From Anaerolineae bacterium (GTDB lineage: Bacteria; Chloroflexota; Anaerolineae; Aggregatilineales; Aggregatilineaceae), in NCBI GenBank assembly GCA_018432315.1, contig JAHDLB010000016.1:80869-144868 (forward strand): DNA of 64,000 nucleotides, given 5' to 3'. A program made the translations under genes and the position numbers. Below the pieces are notes generated by a model. The model was not told the DNA's origin and did no database searches. It saw only the letters and a list, made by a program, of their open reading frames with translations. This document shows positions 16,505-24,609 of this stretch, piece after piece. Position 1 is the first letter of the stretch. Each line of letters opens with the position of its first letter.

Positions 16505-16640
16505 CGTGTGCTGGTGAAGACGTCTCATTTCAACCTGTGACCGGCGCTCCGACGCCGCCAGGCGCACCGGTCAGAAGGGCTGCTTCTGCCGTTGGTCGGG
16601 GGCTCGAGTCCCGGCCAGCGCTGGTGGGGCGCCCGGTATG
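16505..16640 (+). ncRNA. Candidate structured RNA or 5' leader upstream of the V4R gene
   Basis: Consecutive pairings are visible: TGACCGG (16537-16543) with CCGGTCA enclosing a CGCC/GGCG hairpin; CAGAAG with CTTCTG; and GGTCGGG with CCCGGCC around a loop containing CTCGAGT. Alternatively CCGGCGCT (16541-16548) can close with AGCGCTGG (16617-16624) into a four-arm, cloverleaf-like fold of 84 nt. It is not a functional tRNA: the would-be anticodon loop lacks U33 and the T-stem has only three pairs. It may be an independent RNA or a leader. The rest of 16278-16761 shows no gene. Confidence 0.35.
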
Positions 16641-16761
16641 GCGAGCGATTATGGCGCGGTGACCGTTTTGGCGTATACTGGTACCATCCTTGTGCAGCGC
16701 GCCCGCTGATAACTGTGGCTACAACGGTCAGGCAGCTTCACGGATTGGAGGAACAGGCACG

Positions 16762-17391
16762 ATGCCACCCGAGAAAAGCGGATTTTATTACCCGAACAAA
16801 TTCGCCCGGATCACCATCGAAGCGTTGGAAGAGGTGATGGGCAAGAACGGCCTCAACGCCATTTTGCACCTGGCGGGGCTGTCGGAATATATCAACAATT
16901 ACCCGCCCAACAACCTCGAAAAAGAGTTTGATTTCGCATACTTTACCGCGCTGTGTGCCGCGCTGGAAGAGATGTACGGGCCGCGTGGTGGCCGCGGCCT
17001 GGCACTGCGGGCGGGCCGGGCGACGTTCGCCGATGCGCTGCGCGGATTCGGCGCGCTGGCCGGGGTGGGCGACCTGGCCTTCAAGGTGCTGCCGCTGGCG
17101 GCCAAGCTCAAGATCGGCCTGCCCGCCATGGCGAACATCTTCACCCAGTTCTCCGATCAGATCTCCAACGTGCACGACGAAGGCGACAAATACATTTACA
17201 CGCTGGAGCGGTGCCCGATGTGCTGGAATCGCAAGTCGGATCGCCCGGTGTGCTTCGTCGGCCAGGGCCTGCTGCAAGAGGGCCTGCGCTGGGTGTCCGG
17301 CGGGCACGAGTTCAAAGTCGACATCTCCACCTGCATCGCCAAGGGCGACGACATGGGGCGTTACATCATCTACAAAGAGCCGATCGACTGA
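16762..17391 (+). CDS. V4R-domain protein
   Basis: A 209-residue soluble protein. The start at ATG 16762 (MPPEKSGFYYPNKFARIT) is chosen because GGAGGA lies 10 nt upstream; a longer in-frame extension lacks such a site. The C-terminal part resembles the V4R (4-vinyl reductase) small-molecule-binding domain, with the cysteines RCPMCW, a later VCFVGQG, and STC near the end that could bind metal. V4R domains bind hydrocarbons or tetrapyrrole-like ligands and occur as stand-alone proteins in Chloroflexi. No chlorophyll genes are nearby. A strong terminator follows. Confidence 0.7.
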   Translation: MPPEKSGFYYPNKFARITIEALEEVMGKNGLNAILHLAGLSEYINNYPPNNLEKEFDFAYFTALCAALEEMYGPRGGRGLALRAGRATFADALRGFGALAGVGDLAFKVLPLAAKLKIGLPAMANIFTQFSDQISNVHDEGDKYIYTLERCPMCWNRKSDRPVCFVGQGLLQEGLRWVSGGHEFKVDISTCIAKGDDMGRYIIYKEPID

Positions 17392-17421
17392 TCGCCTCGC
17401 CCCGGTGATGAGCTTCCACGC

Positions 17422-17454
17422 AGCCCCCGAACGAGCCGGGGGCTGGTTGTTTTT
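17422..17454 (+). terminator. Rho-independent terminator after the V4R gene
   Basis: A perfect 8-bp stem AGCCCCCG / CGGGGGCT with a 7-nt loop, followed by GGTTGTTTTT. It lies 30 nt after the stop codon. Confidence 0.85.
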
Positions 17455-17578
17455 CGGCAGCCCACCGGTTCCCCTGCTGCCGGTCGGCGTCTTGCCCGCG
17501 TTCGTTTGCGCGCCCCCCAAGTTGCATTACAATCCAGATTAGACCACGTGCATCACAGCGAGCCAGGAGCGCGCTAAC

Positions 17579-19933
17579 ATGCAGAACCGAACTGCTCATT
17601 CACGGACCGCGTTGGTCATTGTGGCGCTGGTGCTGGCCGCGCTGGCCTGCAACCTCGCCCGCCAGAGCGATGTTTCGCCGACCACCGCGCCGATACCCAC
17701 CTTCGAGCGCCCCACGGTGACGATCCTGGAGCCTGCCGAAGGCGCGACCTTCAACAAGGGGCAGACCATCGCCGTCAAGGCCCAGGCGACCGGCGGGTCG
17801 GGCGTGACACTGGTCGAGCTGTTGGTCAACGGCGTGCGTGTCGCCAGCCAGCCGCCCGCCGACGCGGTCAGCCCGACGACGCTCGACGTGGTGCTCGATT
17901 ACACGCCGCAGCAGGCCGGCAGCATCACGCTGGGCGTGCGCGCGTACAGCAACAACGTGGTGAGCGATCCGGCGCAGCGCAGCGTCACCATCACCGATCC
18001 GCTCGATCCCGGCAGCGGGGGGCAGCCCGGCGTCACGCAGGCAGCGCCCACCGCCACCGTCTACAACCCGCAGTGCCGCGCGCGCATCAACACCGGCCTG
18101 AACTTCCGCACCGGGCCGGGGACCAACTACGACCGGATCTCGGCCTTCTCCGCCGGGCAGGAACCGCCGATCACCGGCTATGCCGACCGGCCCGATGGCC
18201 GCTGGTGGCAGGTGATGTGGGGCGGCCAGGTCGGCTGGATCAGCGCGGCGTACAGCACCACGCTCGGCGACTGCAGCGCGATCAGCCCGGCGGCGATCCC
18301 CGCCTCGCCGACGCCCGTGCCCAGCGAGACGCCGATCCCGACGCAGCCGGGCACCACCGCCACGCCCACGCTGCCCGATCTCCAGTTCAGCCTGCTCGAA
18401 GGCGTCTCGGAGATCCAGCTTGGCGCGGACGGCACCGCCCAGGCGACGTACATCATCGAGATTCGCAACAATGGCGGCCAGCCGACCGGGCAGTTCCGGA
18501 TCGCCGTCGCCCGCCCGTCGGGGCAGATCGAGTATTACGACGTCCCCGGCCTCAACCCCGGCCAGACGTTCCGCGTGCCGAGCAGCGGCCTGCAGGTGAC
18601 GTTCAACACGCCGGGCATCGTGCGCCTGCTGGTGACCGCCGACCCGGACAACACCATCCTGGAGAGCAACGAACTCAACAACCAAGCGTACATCGATATC
18701 ACGGTGAACCCCGGCCCCCAGGCGCTCCAACAGCCGCCGCCCGGCGCTGACGAGCCGCCCCAGGCCGCGGCCATAGCGCCGCAACAGGACGTCGCGCCGC
18801 CGCCCGCTCCGACTGACGCGCCGCCGCCGGCCCCAACCGACGCGCCGCCGCCCGCCGAAGAGGCGGTCCCGCTGGCGGAAGCCGACGGGCAGGGCGCGCC
18901 CCCGGCTGGTGAGGCCGCTCCCCTGGGCGAATCGGCGCCGTCCGCGGCCCAGAGCATACCCGCCGCGTCCGCGGTCATCGAGCCGGGCAACGCGGGGGCC
19001 GTCACCGGGCTGGCCACATTGCAGGGACACGCCGGGACGGTCGAAGGGCTGGCCTTTGGCGGGAACAACCTGCTGGCGTCGGCCAGTTGGGATGGCACGG
19101 TGCGCGTGTGGGACACGGCAACCGGCGCCGAGCGGCTGGTCTTGATCGGCCACGTGGACCGCGTGGTGACGGTCGCCTTCAGCCCGGATGGCGCGCTGGT
19201 GGCGTCCGGCAGTTGGGATGGCACCGTGCGCCTGTGGGACGCGAACAGCGGCGCCGAGATGCGCACGCTCGATCACGGGGCGGAAGTGTATCACATCGCC
19301 TTCAGCCCGGACGGCGCGCGGCTGGTGTCCGGCGGCGTGAATCCGGACGCTGCCGGCGGGCTGCAGGGGCTGGTCGCGGTGTGGGACATCGCCAGCGGCA
19401 GCCGCGTCGCTGGCATCGAGACGTTCGGCGTGGTCAGCGGCGTGGCGATGACCGACAACGACATGGTCGCCGCGTCCACGCTGGGGCAGTCGTGCGACCT
19501 GGGCGGCGGGGCCGTCGAGGCGTACAACGTGAACAGCGGCGAGCTGCACCGGACCTTCGGCGGGACGAGCGCCTGGGTCGACACGCTGGCGATCAGCGCC
19601 AACCGGGGGCGGCTCGCGGCCAGCGGCCAGCAGGCGCTGTGTGAGGGCAACGAGGTCGTCTGGGTGTGGAACGGCGGCGGCGAGCTTCAGGCCACGTTCG
19701 ATCACGGCAGCGATTACCAGGTGGACGGGATCGCGTTCACCCCGGACGGCAACGTGATCGCCAGCGCCAGCAACGAGGGCGTGGTCCGGCTGTGGGCGGT
19801 GGGCAGTGATGCCCCGCTGGCGACGCTCACCGGCCACGCGAACGAGGCCAAGAGCGTGGCGTTCAGCGCGGATGGCCGCTGGCTGGCGTCGGGCGGCGCG
19901 GATGGCACCGTGCGGCTGTGGGGCGTGCCCTGA
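17579..19933 (+). CDS. Lipoprotein with SH3b, CARDB-like and WD40 repeat domains
   Basis: A 784-residue exported lipoprotein. The signal peptide ends in a lipobox LAALAC (Cys24). Then come an Ig-like domain (about 45-130), an SH3b domain (about 165-222, GLNFRTGPGTNYDRI), a CARDB-like adhesion domain (about 265-375), a Pro/Ala-rich linker with repeated APTDAPPP units (380-465) and a seven-bladed WD40 propeller (about 485-784) with repeats such as VRVWDTATGAERL and VRLWDANSGAEMR. It is probably an extracellular scaffold binding cell wall and protein partners; no catalytic residues are seen. The downstream lipoprotein shares the Ig-like and SH3 plan and is probably a paralogue without the propeller. 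Confidence 0.88.
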   Translation: MQNRTAHSRTALVIVALVLAALACNLARQSDVSPTTAPIPTFERPTVTILEPAEGATFNKGQTIAVKAQATGGSGVTLVELLVNGVRVASQPPADAVSPTTLDVVLDYTPQQAGSITLGVRAYSNNVVSDPAQRSVTITDPLDPGSGGQPGVTQAAPTATVYNPQCRARINTGLNFRTGPGTNYDRISAFSAGQEPPITGYADRPDGRWWQVMWGGQVGWISAAYSTTLGDCSAISPAAIPASPTPVPSETPIPTQPGTTATPTLPDLQFSLLEGVSEIQLGADGTAQATYIIEIRNNGGQPTGQFRIAVARPSGQIEYYDVPGLNPGQTFRVPSSGLQVTFNTPGIVRLLVTADPDNTILESNELNNQAYIDITVNPGPQALQQPPPGADEPPQAAAIAPQQDVAPPPAPTDAPPPAPTDAPPPAEEAVPLAEADGQGAPPAGEAAPLGESAPSAAQSIPAASAVIEPGNAGAVTGLATLQGHAGTVEGLAFGGNNLLASASWDGTVRVWDTATGAERLVLIGHVDRVVTVAFSPDGALVASGSWDGTVRLWDANSGAEMRTLDHGAEVYHIAFSPDGARLVSGGVNPDAAGGLQGLVAVWDIASGSRVAGIETFGVVSGVAMTDNDMVAASTLGQSCDLGGGAVEAYNVNSGELHRTFGGTSAWVDTLAISANRGRLAASGQQALCEGNEVVWVWNGGGELQATFDHGSDYQVDGIAFTPDGNVIASASNEGVVRLWAVGSDAPLATLTGHANEAKSVAFSADGRWLASGGADGTVRLWGVP

Positions 19934-19997
19934 GCGCCCCTTTTCGCCCGGCGCGCCCGGTTTTGTTAGACTCGGCCCATCGACGAATGGATGAGCT

Positions 19998-20693
19998 ATG
20001 CCCATGACCAACCGTCATTTGGGGATCGTCCTGGCGTGCATGGCGCTGGCGCTGCTGGCCTGCACCCTGAGCTTCAGCGAGGACGTCGGCACGCCCGTGT
20101 CGGACGCTGGCGGCGCGGTCGCTTCGCCCGACGTGCTGACCGGCAGCGCGCCGTCGGTGCGCATCGTCGAGCCGGGGGATGGCGCGGTCGTCCCGGTCAA
20201 CCAGCGGCTGAACCTGACCGTCGAAACCGACTCGACCGCCACCCGCTTCCAGTTGAACGTCGAGGGCCGCGTGGCGAGCACGATCGCCATGCCGCCGGAG
20301 CAGTCCGGCCCGACCAGCGCGATCCTGAGCTGGCAGCCGCCGCGCGCGGGCAGCTACCGGCTGGAAGTGGTGGCGTTCAACGGCAACCTGCCGAGCGCGC
20401 CCGCCGCGATCCAGATCGAGGCGTCCGGCCTGGTGAGCGCGCCGACCGGCGGGGATGGAAGCTGCACCGGGCGGGTGCTCGTGTCGCAGTTGAATTACCG
20501 GTCCGGCCCCACTACCGGCGCGACCCGGCTGGGCAAGTTCGAGGTCGGCGAGACGGTGACCGTCATCGGGCGCAACGAGGCATCCACGTGGTACCACGTC
20601 CAGCGGGCCAACGCGCAGCAGGTCTGGGTGATCAACAACGGGCAGTGGTTCGAAACCGAGGGCGCGTGTGACGCGCTCCCGGTGGCCGAATAG
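19998..20693 (+). CDS. Lipoprotein with Ig-like and SH3b domains
   Basis: A 231-residue exported protein with a lipobox LALLAC, an Ig-like domain (about 50-130, VRIVEPGDGAVVPVNQRLNL) and a C-terminal SH3b domain (about 153-215, LNYRSGPTTGATRLGKF). The Ig-like and SH3b order is the same as in the preceding, larger WD40 lipoprotein, pointing to duplication. SH3b domains usually bind cell-wall peptides. ATG 19998 and ATG 20004 are both possible starts. It lies 64 bp downstream of the WD40 lipoprotein on the same strand and is followed by a terminator. Confidence 0.8.
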   Translation: MPMTNRHLGIVLACMALALLACTLSFSEDVGTPVSDAGGAVASPDVLTGSAPSVRIVEPGDGAVVPVNQRLNLTVETDSTATRFQLNVEGRVASTIAMPPEQSGPTSAILSWQPPRAGSYRLEVVAFNGNLPSAPAAIQIEASGLVSAPTGGDGSCTGRVLVSQLNYRSGPTTGATRLGKFEVGETVTVIGRNEASTWYHVQRANAQQVWVINNGQWFETEGACDALPVAE

Positions 20694-20713
20694 GTCCGTG
20701 CCGCCGCCAACCG

Positions 20714-20734
20714 ACGCGCTCCGGCGCGTTTTTT
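20714..20734 (+). terminator. Rho-independent terminator
   Basis: ACGCGC / GCGCGT stem with a TCCG tetraloop and a run of six T, starting 20 nt after the SH3 lipoprotein gene. Confidence 0.85.
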
Positions 20735-20898
20735 GATCGCGCCCGCCGGGGCATTTCCCGCGAATCGGTGCGACCTTTGGGCCGGTTCTGCGTATAGGTG
20801 TATGGACCCCAGTCAAGCGGTCGCTCGCGCCTGCACGTCCAGGCGGCGAGCCGTTGAACGGTTTCCCCGGAAGACAAGCACAAAAGGACGTTGACTCG

Positions 20899-21813
20899 AT
20901 GCCTGCAATTACCGTATCGAACCTGCGCAAGACGTATCAAGGCGTTCCGGCAGTGGACGGGATCAGTTTCGAGGTGCGCGAGGGCGAGGTCTTTGGCCTG
21001 CTCGGCCCCAACGGCGCCGGCAAGACGACCACCGTCGAGTGTATCGAAGGGCTGCGCGAGCCGGACGGCGGCGAGATCGCGGTGCTCGGCAACTCGCACG
21101 TCACCAACGGCAACGGGATCAAGGAACAGATCGGCATCCAGCTCCAGACGACCGGCCTGTACCCGCTGCACACGGTGGCCGAACTGCTGCGGCTGTTCGG
21201 CTCGTTCTACCGCCGCGCCGTCCCGCCCGACGAGCTGATCGGGCTGGTCAGCCTGGAAGACAAGCGCAACACGCGCAGCAAGGATCTCTCCGGCGGGCAG
21301 CGCCAGCGGCTGTCGCTGGCCCTGGCCCTCGTCAACGATCCGGACCTGGTCTTCCTCGACGAGCCGACGACCGGCCTCGATCCCCAGTCGCGCCGCCAGA
21401 TCTGGGGCATCGTCAAGGACCTGAAGGGGCGCGGCAAGACCGTGATGCTGACCACGCACTACATGGAAGAAGCCCAGACGCTGTGCGACCGGGTGGCGGT
21501 GATGGACGGCGGCGCGATCATCGCGCTCGACACGCCGCACGACCTGATCGAGCAGCACTTCGAAACCACGGCGATCGAGTTTGAGGATCGAAACAGCGCA
21601 TCGCTGGACTTGCTGAACGGGCTGGCGGGCGTGAAAGACGCCAAGCGCGACGGCGGGCTGGTGACGCTCTATTCGCTCGACACGCCGCGCACCATGGAGG
21701 CGCTGCTGGCGGCGGCGCGCGCCGGGCACCTGCACTTCGACGATCTGCGGGTGCGCAGCGCCACGCTCGAAGACGTGTTCCTCAAGCTCACAGGCCGCCG
21801 TATTCGGGACTGA
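20899..21813 (+). CDS. ABC-2 exporter ATP-binding protein
   Basis: A 304-residue ABC ATPase. Walker A GPNGAGKTTT (37-46), the signature LSGGQRQRL (about 130), Walker B LVFLDEPTTGLD (about 150-161) and the H-loop TTHYMEEA are all intact. The C-terminal 80 residues are the accessory domain of drug/lipid-type ABC-2 systems. The start ATG 20899 (MPAITVSNLRKTY) has AAAGGA upstream; a 15-codon longer frame is less likely. It pairs with the permease gene 19 bp downstream. Substrate not predictable; multidrug, lipid or polysaccharide export are possible. Confidence 0.93.
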   Translation: MPAITVSNLRKTYQGVPAVDGISFEVREGEVFGLLGPNGAGKTTTVECIEGLREPDGGEIAVLGNSHVTNGNGIKEQIGIQLQTTGLYPLHTVAELLRLFGSFYRRAVPPDELIGLVSLEDKRNTRSKDLSGGQRQRLSLALALVNDPDLVFLDEPTTGLDPQSRRQIWGIVKDLKGRGKTVMLTTHYMEEAQTLCDRVAVMDGGAIIALDTPHDLIEQHFETTAIEFEDRNSASLDLLNGLAGVKDAKRDGGLVTLYSLDTPRTMEALLAAARAGHLHFDDLRVRSATLEDVFLKLTGRRIRD

Positions 21814-21832
21814 ACCAGGGGAGAACTAGACA

Positions 21833-22966
21833 ATGCGTTCGTTTATCCATCTCTATATTGCCACCGTGCGCGAGTTCCGGCGCGACATCAGCGCGCTGTT
21901 TTGGACGCTGGCCTTCCCGATCATCTTCATCGTCATCTTCGGGATCATCTTCTCCAACGAGGGTGATATCAGCTTCGACCTGGGGATCGTCAACGAGGAC
22001 GGCGCGGCCAGCCAGCAGCTCATCGACGGCTTCGAGGGGATCGATGCGTTTGACGTGAGCATTGGCAGCCGCGAGGACGAGCTGGCCGCGCTCGAAGATG
22101 GCGACCGTTCGGCGGTGATCATCATCCCCGAGGGGACGGGCGCCATCCTGGGCCGGTACGCGTCGCAGGTGCGCACGGCGGGATCGGCGCCCGATCCCGA
22201 CCAGGCCGTGCTCGAAGTGGTCTATGACGCGGCGAATCAAAGCTCGGCGCAGATCGTGTTGAACATCGTCGATAAGGTCGTGGCGGGCATGAACGAGGGC
22301 ATCACCGGGATCGCGCCCGCGATGACGGTCCGGACCCGGCAGGTGACCGCCGACGACCTGCGCAGCATCGACTACCTGCTGCCGGGGGTGATCGGCATGA
22401 GCCTGATGCAGTTGGGCCTGATGGCGACCGCCGGGCCGCTGGTCAGCCTGCGCGAGAAGCAGGTGCTGCGCCGCATGGGCGCCACCCCGCTCAGCAAGAC
22501 GACCATGCTCGCCTCGCAGGTGTTGTTCCGGCTGACGGTCGCGTTCGTCCAGACGGTGGTGCTGCTGGCCCTGGGCGCGATCCTGTTCGACGTGCACATC
22601 GAGGCCAGCCGGCTCCCGGCGACTGCCGGGGTGGTGCTGCTGGGCGCGACCATGTTCATCGTCCTGGGGTACTTCCTCTCCGGCCTGGCGAAGACCGAAG
22701 AAGCGGTCGAGAGCCTCGTGTCGCTGCCCTACTTCATCTTCATGTTCCTGTCGGGCATCTTCTTCCCGATCGAGATGATGCCGGACTGGATTCGCCCGCT
22801 GGTCGACGTGATCCCGCTGACCTACCTGGGCGACGCGCTGCGCAAGACGCTGCTCGACGCCGGTTCGTACTTCAGCATGACGACCAACCTGGTGGTGATG
22901 GTCGGGTGGCTGGTGGCGAGCGCGGTGCTGGCGGTGCGCTTCTTCCGCTGGGAGCCGCAGGGCTGA
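21833..22966 (+). CDS. ABC-2 type permease
   Basis: A 377-residue membrane protein. One N-terminal helix (about 22-42) is followed by a large extracytoplasmic domain (about 45-180) and then five helices from about 185 to 375. This 1+5 topology with a large soluble insert is typical of the YhgE/YhfK-like and DrrB-like ABC-2 permeases. SREDELAALEDGDRSAVIII lies in the extracytoplasmic part. It forms an exporter with the ATPase just upstream. The pair is the last unit before a terminator-like hairpin. Confidence 0.9.
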   Translation: MRSFIHLYIATVREFRRDISALFWTLAFPIIFIVIFGIIFSNEGDISFDLGIVNEDGAASQQLIDGFEGIDAFDVSIGSREDELAALEDGDRSAVIIIPEGTGAILGRYASQVRTAGSAPDPDQAVLEVVYDAANQSSAQIVLNIVDKVVAGMNEGITGIAPAMTVRTRQVTADDLRSIDYLLPGVIGMSLMQLGLMATAGPLVSLREKQVLRRMGATPLSKTTMLASQVLFRLTVAFVQTVVLLALGAILFDVHIEASRLPATAGVVLLGATMFIVLGYFLSGLAKTEEAVESLVSLPYFIFMFLSGIFFPIEMMPDWIRPLVDVIPLTYLGDALRKTLLDAGSYFSMTTNLVVMVGWLVASAVLAVRFFRWEPQG

Positions 22967-22996
22967 CCCACCCCTCGCCAACGTGAATGCTCCGCT

Positions 22997-23039
22997 CCGG
23001 CCTGTACGGCGCCCCCGCCCGTGCGGGCCGGATGCTTTT
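22997..23039 (+). terminator. Terminator-like hairpin after the ABC-2 operon
   Basis: CCGGCC (22997-23002) pairs with GGCCGG (23026-23031), followed by ATGCTTTT. An alternative inner stem CCCGC/GCGGG competes. It lies 30 nt after the permease stop and before the mgtE promoter. Confidence 0.5.
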
Positions 23040-23063
23040 GGGCGCGCTCCCCTCGAAACGCCG

Positions 23064-23092
23064 TTGACAACCGGCGCATTTGGATCGAAAAT
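23064..23092 (+). promoter_or_regulatory. Promoter of mgtE
   Basis: A consensus TTGACA (23064-23069), a 17-bp spacer and GAAAAT (23087-23092, 4 of 6). The predicted start near 23099 leaves a leader of about 160 nt before mgtE. Confidence 0.65.
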
Positions 23093-23098
23093 AGCCGC

Positions 23099-23259
23099 GG
23101 TTCCACCCATTTGGTAGAGATGAGCGATGGAAAGCGACATTCACTTATCTGACCTGGGCGCAGCGGCCCAGGCGACCCCAACCAATCGGATAACGTAGGC
23201 TCTCCGGACCGCCCTCTCTGCGCGCCTCCGCGAGGGCCCACCATCACGGAGGCGTTGTC
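23099..23259 (+). promoter_or_regulatory. Structured mgtE leader, candidate riboswitch or peptide-sensing leader
   Basis: Pairings readable from the sequence: P1 TTGGT (23111-23115) with ACCAA (23181-23185); P2 AGATGAG (23118-23124) with CTTATCT (23144-23150) plus GATG/CATT inside; P3 CCTGGGC (23153-23159) with GCCCAGG (23166-23172). Together they form a three-way junction. Downstream, CGCCTCCG (23223-23230) pairs perfectly with CGGAGGCG (23247-23254), hiding the whole mgtE Shine-Dalgarno. A crossing helix GCCCTC (23211-23216) / GAGGGC (23232-23237) would compete. MgtE genes are often controlled by the M-box magnesium riboswitch, but the conserved M-box loops are absent. Ligand and mechanism are unknown. 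Confidence 0.55.
23127..23198 (+). CDS. Upstream ORF (23 codons) in the mgtE leader
   Basis: ATG 23127 to TAG 23196-23198 encodes a peptide beginning MESDIHLSDLGAAAQ. The acidic start (Glu2, Asp4, Asp9) and later Pro recall peptides such as enterobacterial MgtL, in which acidic and proline codons destabilise ribosomes at low magnesium. The similarity is only compositional. The frame spans P2, P3 and the 3' strand of P1, so its translation would melt the junction. A shorter overlapping frame, 23120-23152 (MSDGKRHSLI), is an alternative. Ribosome binding sites for both are weak. Confidence 0.3.
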   Translation: MESDIHLSDLGAAAQATPTNRIT

Positions 23260-24609
23260 ATGGAAACCCCCATCCTCGATGCCATCTTGCTGCGCCTGCG
23301 CGCGGCACTCGAACGCGACGATCTGGCCGGCGCTGCGTCGATCATTGCCGGGCTTCGCGCGCCCGATCAAGCCAATGTGTTCGCCGATCTAGGCGATCGC
23401 GACCAACGTGCGCTGTTGCCAGAGCTGACCCCCGAAACCTCCGCCGACATCCTCGAAAAACTGGACGAGGCCGAAGTGGCCGAGTTGGTGGCCGATTTGT
23501 CGACTCAAACCCTGATCGAGATCGTCGACGAGATGGAGCCGGACGAAGCCGCCGACCTGCTGGGCGATCTGGCGCCGCACCAGGCCGAGGCGGTGCTGGC
23601 CGGGCTGGACGATCCCGACGAGGTTCGCCCGCTGCTGCTCCACCCGGACGACAGCGCGGGCGGCCTGATGACGTCCGACTATCTGGCACTGCGCCGGCAC
23701 ATGACCGCCGCCGACGCCATTCGCGCCATTCGCGAGTGGCAGCCGGAAACCGAATCGATCTATTATCTCTTCGTGGTGGACGCGCGCGGCAAGCTGTGCG
23801 GCGTGGTGAGCCTGCGCCAGCTCGTCGTGGCCGACCCGGCAACGTTGATCGCGACGATCATGGATCCGGACGTGATCTCGGTGACGGTCGGCGTCGATCA
23901 GGAGGAATGCGCCCGGCTGATGTCGCACTATGACCTGCTGGCGCTGCCGGTGGTCGATACCGACAATGTGCTGGTGGGCGTCGTGACGATCGATGACGTG
24001 GTGGACGTGCTGGTCGAGGAAGCGACCGAGGACATCCAGCGTTTCGGCGGCGCGTCGCCGTTGGAGCGCTCGTACCTCGACAGCTCGGTGCAGTGGGTCA
24101 TGCGCAAGCGCATTAGCTGGCTGGTGCTGCTGTTCGTGACCGACAGCCTGACCGGGACCGTCCTGCGCCATTTCGAGGACGAGCTGGCGACGGTCGTCGC
24201 GCTGTCGTTCTTCGTACCGCTGCTCATCGGCACGGGCGGCAACTCCGGCTCGCAGACGACCAGCACGATCATTCGCGCGCTGGCAGTGGGCGATGTCCGC
24301 CTGGGGGACGGCCTCAAGGCGCTGTGGCACGAAACGCGGGTCGGCTTTCTGCTGGGGGCGGCGATGGGCGTGCTCGGGCTGATCCGCGCCTTGACGTGGG
24401 GATCGTCGATCGAGCTGTCGGTCACGGTTGGCGTCACCCTGCTGACGATCATCCTGTGGGCCAACATCCTGGGATCGCTTCTGCCGCTGGTGGCGACGCG
24501 GCTGCGCATCGACCCGACGGTTGTTTCCGGCCCGGTGATGAGCACGCTGGTCGACGTGACGGGCCTGTATATCTATTTCTCGCTGGCACGCATCATTATG
24601 GGGTTATGA
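23260..24609 (+). CDS. mgtE: Magnesium transporter MgtE
   Basis: A 449-residue magnesium channel. The N-terminal superhelical MgtE_N domain (about 30-130) contains LDEAEVAELVADLS and MEPDEAADLLGDL. A CBS pair follows (about 137-255, with GGLMTSDYLAL at its start), then a plug helix and five membrane helices (about 285-449). The pore signature region PLLIGTGGNSGSQTTST is intact. The cytosolic N and CBS domains sense Mg2+ and gate the pore. The start ATG 23260 has CGGAGG 7 nt upstream, which is sequestered in a predicted leader helix. The stop codon overlaps the start of the RdgB-type NTPase gene (ATGA), so the two are translationally coupled. Confidence 0.96.
   Translation: METPILDAILLRLRAALERDDLAGAASIIAGLRAPDQANVFADLGDRDQRALLPELTPETSADILEKLDEAEVAELVADLSTQTLIEIVDEMEPDEAADLLGDLAPHQAEAVLAGLDDPDEVRPLLLHPDDSAGGLMTSDYLALRRHMTAADAIRAIREWQPETESIYYLFVVDARGKLCGVVSLRQLVVADPATLIATIMDPDVISVTVGVDQEECARLMSHYDLLALPVVDTDNVLVGVVTIDDVVDVLVEEATEDIQRFGGASPLERSYLDSSVQWVMRKRISWLVLLFVTDSLTGTVLRHFEDELATVVALSFFVPLLIGTGGNSGSQTTSTIIRALAVGDVRLGDGLKALWHETRVGFLLGAAMGVLGLIRALTWGSSIELSVTVGVTLLTIILWANILGSLLPLVATRLRIDPTVVSGPVMSTLVDVTGLYIYFSLARIIMGL

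Noticed and set aside
16541..16624. Possible tRNA gene (GGCTCGAGTCCC looks like a T-arm)
   Set aside because: T-stem has only three pairs, the would-be anticodon loop lacks U33, the D-loop is too short and no CCA or standard spacing is present.
23099..23259. Canonical M-box (ykoK) magnesium riboswitch before mgtE
   Set aside because: The highly conserved M-box loop sequences are absent; only the context and length agree.
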